NCBI GenBank assembly: GCA_039619475.1 | Contig: CM077115.1 | Span: 492,673,352 to 492,737,351 of the forward strand | Direction: 5' to 3' | Length of the DNA stretch: 64,000 nt | Source of the DNA: Icerya purchasi | Taxonomy: Eukaryota > Arthropoda > Insecta > Hemiptera > Monophlebidae | Shown: in pieces, positions 49,901-61,738 of the stretch | How the letters are laid out: every line of letters starts with the position of its first letter | How positions within the stretch are numbered: position 1 is the stretch's first letter | Made by a program: the position numbers and the translations under genes | Notes under the pieces: model-generated | What the model was told of the DNA's origin: nothing | What the model saw: only the letters and a program-made list of their open reading frames with translations | Databases searched by the model: none

Positions 49901-51276
49901 AGGAAGATCAACAGTAAACATACCAAATAGATTTAAGGTGAAGTTTCTCGAAAAACCTTATGTTCTTTCACGAACGGGACATTCAAGTCTGTATGCAGTG
50001 TATCGTTCGATACAAAATAAAAGACGCTGATGCTATCATGCGTAGAATCCTGAACTGCTGTTGCAGTATTCTGAGAAGATTACTTTGACACGTGGTTCCA
50101 TATAGCTCCAATCCGTACCTCGGTATTGGAGCAGTGACTGATAATTATATATTCCGCTTTAGAGTCGGGTTTAAGAATAATCTGCGTTCTAACAACAACC
50201 GTAACTATCTCACCACAGTTAATTTTACGAAAAACAAGAGTTAAAGTATTCAAAAAAAAAGATTGAAAGAACACTGTTTATAAAAATCAAATATTTAGGT
50301 TTCATAAACGCATTAAAAAATAATTATTTTTGCGTAATGTAAAGGAAATGGTTTCTGATTGCATTTAGTGTGCGAATCTTTGCGAGTCCGAATATGAAAA
50401 AAAAACGATTAAAGTGATGTCGGGAGAAATTCTAATATCCTGTGCAGTTGTAATCTACTTGAACAAAAAAATAGGTTTACCTCATCAAAAAGTAAAGAAA
50501 ATGCGACATTTTTTGTAAATATCCATTAATCAAGGTAGAATTAGAATAACTTTAGACGTATATTTGAAGTAGCAAGATATCACCCAAGAAACTTATAATA
50601 GGCTTGTGTCAAATTATCGAAGATTTTGATTACTTACAATAGGTTTTAAATATTTCTTGAAAGACGTTTTTTGTGGGGTTCTTGAATTATGTAACCCAAT
50701 GTACGTCATATTTTTTCTATATTTTCAATGAACAACAAACAACAAAATTCAAACCAGGTTCTACTCGTACAAAACACCATTGCCTAACCAACCACGCTGG
50801 TTTCTATTAGTTGAGTTTATTCATTTAAATGTTTTATACAGTACGTAAACGCCTCTTGCTATTCATATAAGAACGAATTCTAAAATTATTTTTTTGGTCA
50901 TTTTACTGGATTGGGTGGAGATAAATCCTTAAAATTTAACAATAAACGTAAGTATTTTTCAAAAATAGTTTACTTTGCTAAAAAAATAATTTTAGTTTTT
51001 AAGTATCGCATCGAGAATTCAAAACATAATTTAGAATATAAAGCTCACTATTTTTTCCATTATAATCGACATAAATATTTTATAAAAAAATTAAATTGTA
51101 GCTGGTGTTGAAATATCATTCAATCAAACATTATAAATTGCATAAATAGCTTAATTTGTTTTGGTAATAATTCGATCAATTTGTTAAAATTTAAAAAAGT
51201 TTGTAATCGATTTATATCTAAAACAAGTTAGCGATATATTATGCCCAATAGGAGGCCACGTCAATAACTTCTTTCG

Positions 51277-51346
<70 letters not shown>

Positions 51347-51964
51347 CTTGTATGGTTACGACCTGGATGAAAGTTGTGGCGTGGGGTGTCATCGGCCTCT
51401 TATTTTTTCGACGGTACAGTTAACGGCGAACATTCCAATCAGCTGTTGAATGAGTTCATGCGACCCGAACTGTCAAGGAGAGGAAGTTATCAGGTAGCTG
51501 GTTCCAACAAGACGGTGCGTCATGTCGTACGGCAAGTGAAACGATGATTTGTTTGGGATGAATGTTTGGTAGACGTTTAATTTTAAGAAACGCGCAGATT
51601 GTCTGGCCATTCCGCTCACCGAATCTTTCTGTCTGTGATTTTTTTCTGTGGGGGTATTTGAAATCAAAAGTATACGAAATCAAACCTCGAGACCTGGAAG
51701 AGTTGAAAACTAAGATTCGACGTCATACCACGACTATTCCAATGACTATATTCGCTAAAGTTTATAGTAATTTTCATAATTGTATCGAAAATCAGGGCCG
51801 GCATTTAAATGATGTTATCTTTAAGACTACACATTTGTCGACATAAATAAATACATCAGAAAAATGTTCTTTCTTTCTCTTTCCAACGCGACCAAGCTCG
51901 TTTTCCTAACTTACATACAGATGGCGCTATTACGTTTTGAAATATGGTCGGTTTCTCTGCCGCA

Positions 51965-52011
<47 letters not shown>

Positions 52012-55000
52012 TGCCACAAAATTCTGTATACACCGAAAATACATCATATACTTGCAAAAACACAAACAGTTCAAAAACATTTTTTTATTTAAATAAAGAA
52101 CTATTATTTCGTTTCTTTTAATAACTGAACCGCACATATTCTGCGTTAAAACACTTACATTATTCTTGTCATTACAATTTTTCTAAATAACTAAATCAAT
52201 TTTTTTTTGTATTATCTTCAATTAATCAAAACCTGAATCAGATTTTTTCAATAACGGATAGTCTCGATTCTACATCGTGTCGAATAACATAAATTAGAAA
52301 TAAATAGCTGATTTATCTAAGCATAATCATTAACGATTTTCTGTCTATGGCTTGCATATATCACCACAATAAACAAGCGTTCATTTAAAAAGTTTTTTTT
52401 TATAGATTCAACATTCGCAAAATAAATACATTATAAAATTTTCAATTTCCGTTTTTAAACTGTTGAAAGAGTTGCTTGTATAATTAATCCCCTATGAATT
52501 TAAAATCAGGGGTAATCATTTGATAAACACGATTTTGAAAAAAATAAATGGCTTTATACAAAAGCGATAATGTTCAGCCAGTAGTAAATTAAGGAAATGG
52601 AAAAAAGTACGTTTTATACCTTTTTAATTGACCTCTTTCCCACACGAATATTCCGTTTGATAATTGGACAAAATACTTATTCTGTATTTTTACATTAATT
52701 ATTAGTTTAATATTGAGTTAAATCGTTTTTTATCGTTTGCATTAATTTTGTGTTATTTAATTAAATAGATCGAGAAGGGAATACAGAAATCTTCTGTTAA
52801 AAGATTTATGCACTTACTTCAGTTATAACACGTTTCTTATGGAAAGATTGTTAAATATATTCCCATTAGATGAAATAATGAATTTTTTAGAAGCTAGTGA
52901 AATGCAAAGACCTGTAACTATACGTACCAATACATTAAAAATACGTCGAAGGGATTTAGCCCAGGTAAATACAGAATTGTTTACTTGTACGTTATGTATT
53001 ATATTAAAAATATATATTATTATCATTGATCCTTTTGGTCCAAGAAAATATTACAATCATAAATAGTAATTATGTTAATTTCTTTATGTCGCATTTGTAT
53101 ATCCATAGCTTATTAGATAGATTTAGCAAGATATTAACTTCCTAAACGGTATCAGTGCATCATTTTAATAGCTTCCACGTGTTATTTTAACTATTTTTCT
53201 TTAATTAATTTGTTTCCTTATTTTATGCCCAATGAGTCTCATTTTCCGTGTAATAACTTCTATTAATAGTTTTCTTCCAATTTTAATTTCTTCCTACATA
53301 TTGTTTGGTTCGTTCCGAAACCTTTCTGTGTACCATATTTCGAAATTAGTAGCATGTATTTTATGTTTTCTTAACGTTTACATGCATGTGGATAGATATG
53401 TTAATACATTTTTAATCTTTCAGGCACTAATAGCAAGAGGTGTAAATGTGGATCCAATTGGCAAATGGACAAGTACTGGGCTGGTGGTATATGATTCGCC
53501 CGTACCAATAGGCGCTACACCGGAATATTTGGCCGGATTTTACATGTTGCAAGTATGCTACACTTATTTATTGGATGTATTTCATTTTCTAACCCTAAAA
53601 TCATTACGTATATAGTAACATTCGCCGAGAAAAGGGACCTACAGTGCGAAAATATAGGTTTTAAGTTAAACACGAATTCTGATATTTGAAAGTGTGTAGA
53701 ATAAGATGTAATATGTAGTTTTTGCCGCAAACGTTTATTTAATGTCTTAAAACGCACAAAACCAACTGAAGAAAATTGGAAAAGAGTGGAAAAACATTAA
53801 AGATTTTTAAAAAATCGTAAAACTATTTTTTTCCTAGTTTGTTAGTTTTTTAAGGGGTGAAAATGCACTATCACGACAATGCACCGTTGGTAATTGTTGA
53901 TAAAAATCTTGAAGTTTTGTGTCCTACATTCACCATTTGATTTTGCTTTCATTCATAGCAACATTGAATTTTTTATGGCTGGAGTGATTAAAAACTTTTT
54001 CAAAATTTTCGTAGCAATCAACATTTGAGCGACCAAATTCTAATTTAACTAGACCAAAATTAGGCAACAATGCTTTATTGAGTTGTCATCATGTTACATA
54101 TAGCTGTGAGCGGTGCAGTAGTATCTTATGGTGATGTTACTTCGCGCAAACTTTGAACGCCTTTTTCTGAAAAACTATTTTTCGCCCCATAGGTCCCTTT
54201 TTTGTCGGTGAACGTCACATATACAAGTCTGAGGCAGAGGTTGTGTATAGGATTTGTTGGTGGTAGAATGCAGTAGAACTTGGCGATGATATCCATAGAT
54301 TTGCAGGTCAGCGAGTAATGAGGATGAGACCAGAACTAAGTCCGATGGATCAAATTTGGCGTGTAAAGTTGAAATAAGTTTTTTCTTGAGGGTGAAGAGA
54401 AGCGAGATCAGTAGTAAAGATGAGTTTTTTCAGTTGTGAGCCATTGTTGTTGATGTTGGTGCTGCTCCAAAGTGGGTTATGGGCGCGATAGTTTTCAGCT
54501 AAAATTATTAGTGACTGGATATCTTGCAGGAATGGAAGTAGTTCATCAGAGTGAAATGGTTTGCTGGGCGGGAGATATATTGAGCTGCAAGTAGTTTAGA
54601 ATGGTGTGTGAATTGTGGCTTCAATGAGCTGAACTGGTGATCTCGTTGCTTGGTAGATTATTGTGGACAGCCAAAAGAACACCTCCTTGGGCAAAGTTGG
54701 AGATTGTAGGTTTTGAAAAAATATTGTAATCTCGTAGTTAAGGAGGATTATTTAGTTTGAGGTGAGTTTCTTGAACGGCGTTGATGGATGGTTTATAGTT
54801 TGAATCAGAAGTTTGAAATTTTTCCAGTGCGCATAGAGACCGTTGCATTTCCGTGGTAGTAATGTGAAATCCATGATGCCGAAAATAATATAAATGAGGT
54901 GCACCTTAAACGGAAGATTTGTTGGGGGTTTGTTGAGCGCTGAATAATCTCTGGGGGAGTCGAGTAAGGCGCGCTTTAGTTTGCACTATGGCTCACAAAA

Positions 55001-58000
55001 ATTCGCCTTTCAATCATGGATGAGATCAGATCTTGGGTTTTTGTTTCCAAATTAAACTCTTGAAGAAGTGAAGCTAGGTTTATTTTGCCTTTGGCCATAT
55101 CCGTAAATATACAAAAGTTTTGGAAACTGGGTAGATACCTACTTTAATTGTTTAAATAGTGAGGCTCGAGTTGCTCAAAAATTTGCTTGAGTGGAGATAC
55201 TGATTCATTTGTTTCTTCAAGGTCAGCGTCATAGAATCTGAGAGGTTGGAAGTATTAGGAAAAGTAGTCTGAAGGCTTGAGTTGTTGGCGTCTTCTTTTG
55301 TTTTCTTGAGATCGGGTTGCTGTTGAGAAGAGCTGGAGGCAACTGAAGTGGTATCCGAAAGTCTTCCTTTGGAGGATTCTGTAAGAGTGGTGACGATTTT
55401 TGGTTCAAGCGGGGAAAGCGTTGATAAATTTGGAGCACTAACCTGAGAAGAATAAGGATCCATTCGGTGGATGTTTATAGACGGTATTTCTTAAGGCAAA
55501 GTGGGTGGTATAATTGTGCTGCCCTGATTAGCTGGCCTTGTACAGATGAAGTGAAGAGGCATGCTTGGGAAGTCTGATTCAAAGAATATATTTTCTCCAG
55601 AACCATCAATCCATTCTGAAGAGTCGTTCAGGTCAACTGTTACACGACAATCTTCAGCTTTATGACCCTTTTTATGGCATTTGAAACAGGTGAATTCATC
55701 ATGAGTGATGAAAATGCGATAAGATCGGTTGTTGAATTCTACTGTAAAAGAAGGAGGAATGTTTTTTTCCGATTTGGAACTGTAATATACTTGACGAAGG
55801 GTAGCTTATCACATGTGAAAATAGTTCATCAGTAGGACTTACTCGAAGAATTGATGGTGGAGAGAGAAGCTCCAGTCCAAGTGTACATTCCAAATAGTTT
55901 TGTGCAACGGTGTTTGGTATTGGGGAGAAACATTTGACAGCACCAGTTTTTTAGCTGAGGAACGAAGTCTATGAAACGGAATTGTAGCGTTTCTAAGAAT
56001 GAAGCTGTTAGATTTAGCCATAAGGGTGTTCACTTTGTCTGCTGAACAGCAATTCTGTTTCTACTGATGCGTGAAGCTGCAATAATAAATTTTGGGTTCT
56101 GGATGAGGGGGAGTAGAGCTTTGGGGTAGTCCAAGATTTTAGTAGATGGCCTGATTCTCATTTGGGTAACAGAAGTCCATTAGTGGAGTACTCTGACGTT
56201 TGGTTTTGGCTACATAGAATTGGGTGTGGGTGTTGGTTAGCGGTGGAGTGAGTGTTTTATGCGAATAGTTTGAAAGATTTTGCATAGTGTTCTAAAGGTT
56301 GTGCAACAAATGGTACACCAATTAACCACTAATGCACTGTTTGGACACGCAAATTAATAGAGAAAAGTTTAAAATACTATAGAACAAATAAGCGGAGAAA
56401 CACATAAACTGAACACACGAATGCACGACCGAACACAATCAGCAAATGTACCGCGCCCCTAGCCAACTTAAAATTATTGCTGTTTCTTGTATTGTACAAG
56501 GTTGGGTATCGGTTTAGGAGTAATGTTCAAATTCCGTCAGTAAAATGCTAGTAAATCTCGCTTTGAGGGTTTCTAATTCATTATCTTTATTTGAATTTAT
56601 ATTACCATAGAAAACTAGCATTGGTAATACTTTAATCCACTCGTGCTTATCGTAGTAATTTTAAAATTTCAATTGTTCATATTGTACCCACGTACTAATG
56701 ATAATTTTTGGCTAATTTTTTTCCAGTTATATTAAGCAATGAAAATATATCTCTAAAAAAATACTTATTTTTTCCTTGTGTATTTTAATGACTAATCAGT
56801 CACTCACCGATATACTTAAACTGAACTACCACGGGACCCGGTAAAATTACTAATAAACGAGGAATCATTCGAATCGTTGCACATAGCTTGAAATTATACG
56901 CATTGAGTCTTGTATAAAGAGTGGCCGAAAAAGAGCATTAGATTCGACAAGAAGAATGCGAGTAAAATAATTAATTGAACCGAGATTTTTTGGTATGAAT
57001 TTACTTACTCATGATTACATTTGACATTATCATGGTTTGGTTCAAAGAGGGACGTCTTATTTGTAAACTTCCAAGTGGAACTTTGAAGAGACATTATCTT
57101 TAATCTAAGGAACATTTTAAAATAGACGTGAAGCGTGACTATTTTGAAACTTCGAATTCCTCGGTTAATTAAAATAAGGATATAACAATGTTTAAATGCT
57201 GCTTTTTTGATAAGATTATTATAAATTTTAAGCTCAATTGCCAGCTAGTTATTACTAAAATTAAAATCTGTTAAATGAAATTTAGAAGGGAAAAAAAAGT
57301 ACAACAAAAAGGAAACAACAACAAACAATTACTATTTTCGTTTTCCTTTTTTCAATAAAAATTTATGTGAACTTCCTGGTTATATTCTTAATCATTTTTT
57401 AAATTTATTTGAGATGTTAATAAGCCCAAAATATTATCAGAATTCAAAGACATATTAGTCCTGAATGTACTAAATTATTGGTTTTATTAGTTATTTAAAA
57501 TATAAATGTTATTTTTACAGGCTGCTTCTAGTTTATTGCCAGTAATTGCTTTAGCGCCAAAAGAAAATGAAAGAATTTTAGATATGTGCGCCGCTCCTGG
57601 TGGAAAGGCATCGCATATTGGTAAGTCGAGCTTAAATAGCCTTTATTGTCTAAAATTTCTCCTTTTTTTTCTTCCTTTTAGCTGCACATATTGAAAATAA
57701 TCCGTTATTATTTCGGTTAAAACTTTAGTATTAACAAATTAGTGTAGCTTTATAAATTATTTAGTAATACCTGAAAATTTGTTTGTTAATTTTTCGCTTC
57801 CCAAAAATGAAAATTATTGTGATTGGTCTGAAAATTAAAATTGAAGTGCTGTACATACCTTAATATACTGGACAGATTTTTGCGGCGATTTGGAAACATT
57901 TATAGACTATACAATACTTTTCGACTGTGACAGTAAGTACGTGCGAGGATAATGGATAAACAGGATTGTAATAATAAACAAGCACATATTCAATATAGAC

Positions 58001-60380
58001 ATCCTACATTGAGAAAGCCTGAGCATATGGAATGAAAATGAAAGGATATAACAACAGTCAAAAAGAAGACAGTAGCAGATAACGCTCAGTAATTTTTTTT
58101 TTTTTGTTTTAATTCAAGCGACGGGCAATAAAACCTACCACCAAACCTATTAAACCAAAACTAAATAAAAAGAAAAATAATAAAAATAAAACCTACTACT
58201 AAACCAAAACTAAATAAAAAAAAGCAAGCTACAAACCAAACCACTATTAATATATTTACTAAAAGTAATCGATACATTATCGATGAACGAAAAACAATAC
58301 GAAAATGAACTGATGGCAATAATGTAATACAAACGAAAAAAAATTAATGAACTGCCGGCAGTCAAGTAAAGTCTTACCGGAATTTTGGTTCTTTCATTTT
58401 TGTTCTTATTCATAATAAAGTAAAGTAAACTAAGTCCCATACCCTTGACAGGGCATCGGGAATTGAGAAGTTAAGGTTCACAATGAACTAAGCCCAACGG
58501 CACTAATAAGAGTAGGGGGGCCAGTTCCTTTCTTTCGATATGTACTAATACAAACTATGAATAAAAGCAAAAATGAATTAACTAAAATTTCGCCAAATCT
58601 GAAATTGGCGCGAAAAAAAGAGAACATTTAAAAAATAAGAAACAAACTAACTTGGTTTCGTCAACCTGAACAATTCGACCCTTTTCCTAAAGGGGTTAAA
58701 TTTTAATTAAAGTAATGTACCATAACTTCATAAAAGAAGTGAAGGAAATCCAATTAATAATTGTTCCGTTGGTTAATCCTAGCTCTGTAGGTAAATATTT
58801 ACGAAGATTACGAATGTATAGAACTGTAACAACAAACATTCGCATATTTAATATAGATACCTTATAGCCAGAAAGTCACGCGTCGTAACTTTCACTGATT
58901 CTTCATAATTGCATTTAACATCGCCACTCCACCGTTCATACCGAAATTTTAGATTTTTTCTAATTGTTAACAAACTCATAACGCAAACCCTGGGATATAT
59001 AACAAACTGTACTTTGCTTTAAAAAAAAATATATATATATATATATAAAAAGAGAAGAAGAGAAGAGAAAATAAAGGAATTAACTGAAAGAAAAACATGT
59101 AACAGAAAGAAATCATTAAAAAAAAATTTAACCTGAAATATGGAATATAAAATTGAATAATTTTTTCTTCCGCGGTCTAATTAATTGGTAACATGCGGGG
59201 TACATGGCATGTTGCACAATTCAATTTCGTTGGATTTCAAGAGAGGAAAAAAAACCGTAAAAAACCAAAAAAAAAAAAAAAATGAAACGACAAAAGAAGA
59301 GAAAAGCCAGTACACCAAATTATACTAGTATTGTTACGCAAATGAGCATACGATGATTACAAGAGCTGTAACAAATACCCAGTAAAATACGCCATATGTT
59401 TGGAATAAATGTATTGGACTTGTAACATAAGCACATAGTTTTTAAAAATTTATAATTAAAATTTAAATTAAATTAACATTTTTTCATTAATAAAGAATTT
59501 TGTAAATGTCTTTAAAATAACAACTTAAAATTTTAAAATAAAAAAATGAATTTACCACTCAATGTTAAATTAATCGCTAATTTATAGTAACTTTTTTGAA
59601 ACTGACAGTAAATAAAAACATTAATTATTCTTGAATTGTACCTTACATTCTGAAGTTAAAATTTTGACACTTTTAAATACCTTTCAAAAATATGTATCGC
59701 AGAATAGTGTGAAATATTTTTAAATTGTACATTATTTTGCTTACTAAATTACCAGAACATACAAATATATATTTTTATTTAATTTGACATAAATTTATCG
59801 ATAGCCGTTCGTACAGCGATTGAACTAGAAATTAATTAAAAGGCGATACTTATTAATGTGGGAAGAAAATGCCAGCTTGGACTGGAGAAATTGATGTATA
59901 CTACTGGTTTTTTTTTCTCTTATTCGTAGGGATAATGTATTAGTTTTCTACTTACACGCTTTTTTTTTCACTCATTTAATTTCATAACATCCAACTATAT
60001 ATAATTTTATAGATCAGTAAATTAACCCCGATTAATTTTAATATAACACGACGTACGGCTATGCGCCATCACTTGTTACGAGATTAGAAGTTGTCACTTT
60101 ATTATTGCTAGAGTAAACTGACTTGAACGTTAGGACATTTCGATAATTATAAAAAATTTGATGACAGTTACCTGATTTTAGTATTGATATAATTTTCTTA
60201 TATGATTTGAAATGGAAATAAGTCATTTTATATATTTCAGCTGCATTAATGAAAAATACCGGTGTATTATATGCTAATGATGCAAATAAAACTCGCGTTA
60301 ACGGAATTGTTGGTAATTTCCATAGACTCGGTATCACAAATTCCGTTATCTGTTCCTATGATGGACGTAAATTTCCTCAA
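36442..60380 (+). CDS. NOP2: NOP2/NSUN1 28S rRNA (cytosine-5)-methyltransferase, 9 exons, 3' end outside window
   Basis: This nucleolar SAM-dependent rRNA m5C methyltransferase is required for large-subunit maturation. Exons: 36442-36559, 36647-36781, 38890-39059, 43863-44086, 48955-49116, 52769-52964, 53424-53552, 57521-57620 and 60241-60380. Their phases agree, giving 458 codons so far. The N-terminus begins MGRKAKF and is followed by a Lys/Arg-rich nucleolar-type region (residues about 13-130). Exon 4 is a strongly acidic stretch (142-215). Exons 6 and 7 carry the family core ([34 protein letters not shown]). Exon 8 has the SAM-binding motif DMCAAPGGK (399-407), and exon 9 has ANDA (423-426) and YDGRKFPQ (451-458). 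The catalytic DAPC and TC cysteine motifs are not found before 64000, so the gene must continue to the right. An in-frame TAA at 36428-36430 fixes the start. Introns of 2-4 kb hold most of the transposons in this half of the window. Confidence 0.95.
36782..37900. other. NOP2 intron 2, first part
   Basis: A segment at about 37107-37430 contains several aaccggga-type motifs and an aatttaaaaattatatttga block that recurs near 39358-39383, so it is probably a transposon fragment. No coding sequence. Confidence 0.4.
37906..38270 (-). pseudogene. Possible LINE reverse-transcriptase fragment
   Basis: The minus strand reads [14 protein letters not shown] and a stop (about 37975-37930). ADD-ID is the polymerase active-site pattern of RTE-type LINEs. 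A weak KGDQIS-like stretch upstream could be the GD-LS motif. The plus-strand 131-aa frame over the same bases matches nothing I know. Low confidence: only one motif supports the call. Confidence 0.3.
38302..38889. other. NOP2 intron 2, end
   Basis: Sequence up to the exon 3 acceptor (AG at 38888-38889). No recognised element. Confidence 0.4.
39405..40325 (+). repeat. Dispersed repeat, longest copy, 'gctgacccggcgaac' family
   Basis: Starts actagctgacccggcgaact next to a TA-rich run and ends aatcggtccagccgtttttg, then cccgactttgttttat and a TA-rich run. No coding frame. The internal part 39784-40170 matches 33037-33430, and the left end matches 7725-7557 inverted. Starts of this type are widespread in insect genomes; I do not assign a superfamily. 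Confidence 0.75.
40320..42236 (+). repeat. Composite dispersed repeat
   Basis: Starts at a TA-rich run with caggccacgcgttgctgtgg and ends gtcggttgagtagtttcgga, then tgacactggatttttatata. It holds a direct repeat of about 90 bp (40436-40525 and 41092-41183, both with cactttccgga/cgctttccgga and gttttcaa blocks). The plus frame 41678-41950 (90 aa) is unassigned. The last 150 bp resemble 43560-43722. Confidence 0.55.
42420..43160 (-). pseudogene. Non-LTR retrotransposon ORF2, 3' fragment
   Basis: Right to left on the minus strand: [46 protein letters not shown] and NRLTKQQIH follow the reverse-transcriptase domain. 42734-42435 then encodes [19 protein letters not shown], the C-terminal region of R1/Jockey-group LINEs. 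The reverse transcriptase itself is gone. Confidence 0.75.
43165..43450 (-). pseudogene. Helitron helicase fragment (DEC motif region)
   Basis: The minus strand from about 43420 encodes [18 protein letters not shown], a one-base deletion, then [19 protein letters not shown] and a stop near 43305. This is the Walker-B region of the Helitron PIF1-like helicase. It covers a different part of the protein from the fragment at 23 kb. Confidence 0.82.
43545..43722 (+). repeat. Dispersed repeat tail, related to 42085-42236
   Basis: Shares aatttcatt, tcggttgagt, gtttc and gagatta in order, and the ending tgtgatttttatata. Confidence 0.6.
43914..43976 (+). repeat. 21-bp tandem repeat inside NOP2 exon 4
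   Basis: Three in-frame 21-bp units (43914-43934, 43935-43955, 43956-43976), each encoding DENESD plus Gly or Glu. They lengthen the acidic region without changing frame. Confidence 0.9.
44087..45239. other. NOP2 intron 4, first part
   Basis: AT-rich, with poly(A)/poly(T) tracts near 44386 and 44530. No element recognised. Confidence 0.5.
45240..47810 (-). mobile_element. Jockey-type LINE, nearly full length but decayed
   Basis: Right to left: the ORF1 end has a zinc knuckle ([15 protein letters not shown], about 47685-47640). A degenerate endonuclease region follows (47450-46770). The reverse transcriptase then shows [15 protein letters not shown] (about 46360-46315), [10 protein letters not shown] (about 46230) and the active site MFADDM (about 45872-45860). 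Stops and shifts are throughout. A 41-base poly(T) run (46918-46958) interrupts the endonuclease region. Confidence 0.82.
46918..46958. repeat. 41-base poly(T)
   Basis: Uninterrupted T run. It could be the poly(A) tail of a small inverted retroelement insertion, or simple slippage. Confidence 0.9.
47811..48954. other. NOP2 intron 4, end
   Basis: AT-rich up to the exon 5 acceptor (AG at 48953-48954). Nothing recognised. Confidence 0.5.
49117..51280. other. NOP2 intron 5, first part
   Basis: Donor GTTAGT. A GA-rich patch is at 49650-49770. No gene or element recognised. Confidence 0.45.
51281..51340. repeat. (TA)n microsatellite
   Basis: About 30 TA units at the 5' edge of the mariner-like remnant. 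Confidence 0.95.
51365..51968 (+). pseudogene. Tc1/mariner-type transposase, 3' half with right terminal repeat
   Basis: The plus strand encodes, over shifting frames, [20 protein letters not shown], then [16 protein letters not shown] (second Asp). 51562-51846 follows with [20 protein letters not shown] (third Asp; the usual SPDL is SPNL) and [14 protein letters not shown]. The element ends with tctctgccgcactcta before a TA run. The 5' half and left end are missing. Confidence 0.82.
51969..52002. repeat. (TA)n microsatellite
   Basis: Directly follows the right terminal repeat of the transposon. Confidence 0.9.
52003..52768. other. NOP2 intron 5, end
   Basis: AT-rich up to the exon 6 acceptor. 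Nothing recognised. Confidence 0.5.
52965..53423. other. NOP2 intron 6
   Basis: Donor GTAAAT, acceptor TTTCAG. No element recognised. Confidence 0.7.
53608..54224. mobile_element. MITE with ggtccctttt ends
   Basis: Imperfect terminal inverted repeats of about 40 bp: the left reads acattcgccgagaaaaggga and cctacagtgcgaaaa; the right is complementary with about eight differences. No coding content. Confidence 0.7.
54235..56465 (-). mobile_element. I-clade LINE, 5' half (ORF1 and endonuclease start)
   Basis: Noticeably more GC-rich than its surroundings. Right to left: a leader (56465-56290), then ORF1 with [20 protein letters not shown] and [19 protein letters not shown], and a CCHC zinc knuckle [14 protein letters not shown] (about 55695-55655). 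A Ser/Thr-rich tail follows (MDPYSSQ at 55463 to 55152). The ORF2 endonuclease then has [20 protein letters not shown] and [10 protein letters not shown]. The catalytic GDFN motif reads ENYR here. The reverse transcriptase is absent, so the 3' half is missing, which is unusual for a LINE copy. Confidence 0.8.
56466..57520. other. NOP2 intron 7, end
   Basis: Sequence up to the exon 8 acceptor (TTTTTACAG). No element recognised. Confidence 0.5.
57621..60240. other. NOP2 intron 8
   Basis: Donor GTAAGT, acceptor TATTTCAG. AT-rich with A-rich tracts and (TA)n near 59030-59045. A few GC-richer patches (58430-58520) match nothing I recognise. Confidence 0.5.
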
Positions 60381-61091
60381 GTATGTTACTCAGTTTGTCT
60401 ACTTTAAAATTTGTATAATTTTTGTCATGATTATATGTATGAAACGAAAAATATTCGTTGATTAACGCGTTCCGGTAACGATACAATTTAAATTTAAATT
60501 CTTTAGTTTTACATTATTAACGGGGAACATAAACAACAGAAGAAATATCCTTTTATAGGTTATCATCTAAAGAACCATTTAGTCAATTATTGTAACATTT
60601 ATGTACTATGTACATCCGCGAATTTTACGTATTTTACTTTAAATGTACATACTATTAAAATATTGTATTCTATTTTATTTAATAAAAATATATGAAAATA
60701 GATCAAATCTTTACAAACAACTTATAAACCAGTTACATTACAATATTACCTGTTTTTTAAAAATAAATTGATTTAAAAAATTTCAGCTGGGATAATTTTT
60801 TAAAGGGTGGAAGAGTGGGCGGGGTGGAGACCCACCCTTTAACCTGTTTAGTGAAAGGATAAACTTGACATATCCCGTATTTTTCTATATATTAGTATTA
60901 TTTATAAAATGATATAAATGTTTTGCTTTTTTAAGTGAAAAGTAATTTACTGTTTATCTGAATACAATTCGAAAAGTATGTAAGGATTTTAATATATATT
61001 TTTATTTAAAACTAAGAAAATAATATTTAAGAATAAAGCCCAATACTTTACGTAAACCTCCAAAAAAATAAATAAATATATATATATATAT
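60381..61091. other. NOP2 intron 9, first part
   Basis: Donor GTATGT. A short inverted repeat aaagggtgg/ccacccttt surrounds a GC-rich centre at about 60803-60840. Nothing else recognised. Confidence 0.5.
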
Positions 61092-61208
61092 AATACTCGG
61101 CCATTTTGGTCTCGAAGGAGCACACTCGCAAGGGGCTGTGCCCCTTAACCCCTCTTGCTTACATTTCTGTCTTTTTCTCTTCTATACTTTGTATAAAATG
61201 ATCAAAAT
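61092..61208 (-). repeat. Companion repeat next to the MITE, copy 2
   Basis: Inverted match to 18226-18326: ctcggccattttgg, gcaaggggctgtgcccctta, atactttgtataaaatgatc. Confidence 0.75.
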
Positions 61209-61738
61209 TTACATCGTAATTCTTAGGCCGGCTCTCATTAGATTTTATAACGAAAAAATGTCCTCATTTTATATATATATATATTAAAAAAAAAAAAAAA
61301 AATCGATTTTCTTATTTTGAATTGCATTTCCACAATAAAAACATCAAAAGTTACATTTTCATGGAAATTTGGCAAATTGATAGTATTTTAAGTCAATCGC
61401 CTCTGTTATACTAAGAAAAAACATAAAGAAAAAAATAAAATTATCTAAAAAAAGCCACATTTTTTTACGCTTTTTGAAAAATACTCAGTTTATATTCATC
61501 AATTTTCATCGGAACTACGTGGTCTGAGTGGTACACTTTCTAATAGACAAATAATCAGTAAAATCGGTGTATATAAATTTAAGTTATGCGCAAACAAACG
61601 TAAAAAAAAAAACAAAAAAAAACGGGACGAACGACACCTTCTTCTTTTTGGAAGTTGGTAAAATTTAAAATATAACAAACGTTACATAAAATTGGGATTT
61701 TTTTTCTAATGGGGACCGGCCTAAGAATTACGATGTAA
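61209..61738. mobile_element. 530-bp MITE, ttacatcgtaattctta ends
   Basis: Inverted ends (61209-61231 and 61716-61738) identical over 23 bp including cttaggccgg, continuing imperfectly inward. It is a longer relative of the MITE at 18025-18225. The interior is non-coding. Confidence 0.78.

Noticed and set aside
50911..51111. 66-aa plus-strand ORF in NOP2 intron 5
   Set aside because: Lys/Asn/Tyr-rich as expected from AT-rich intron, with no motif.
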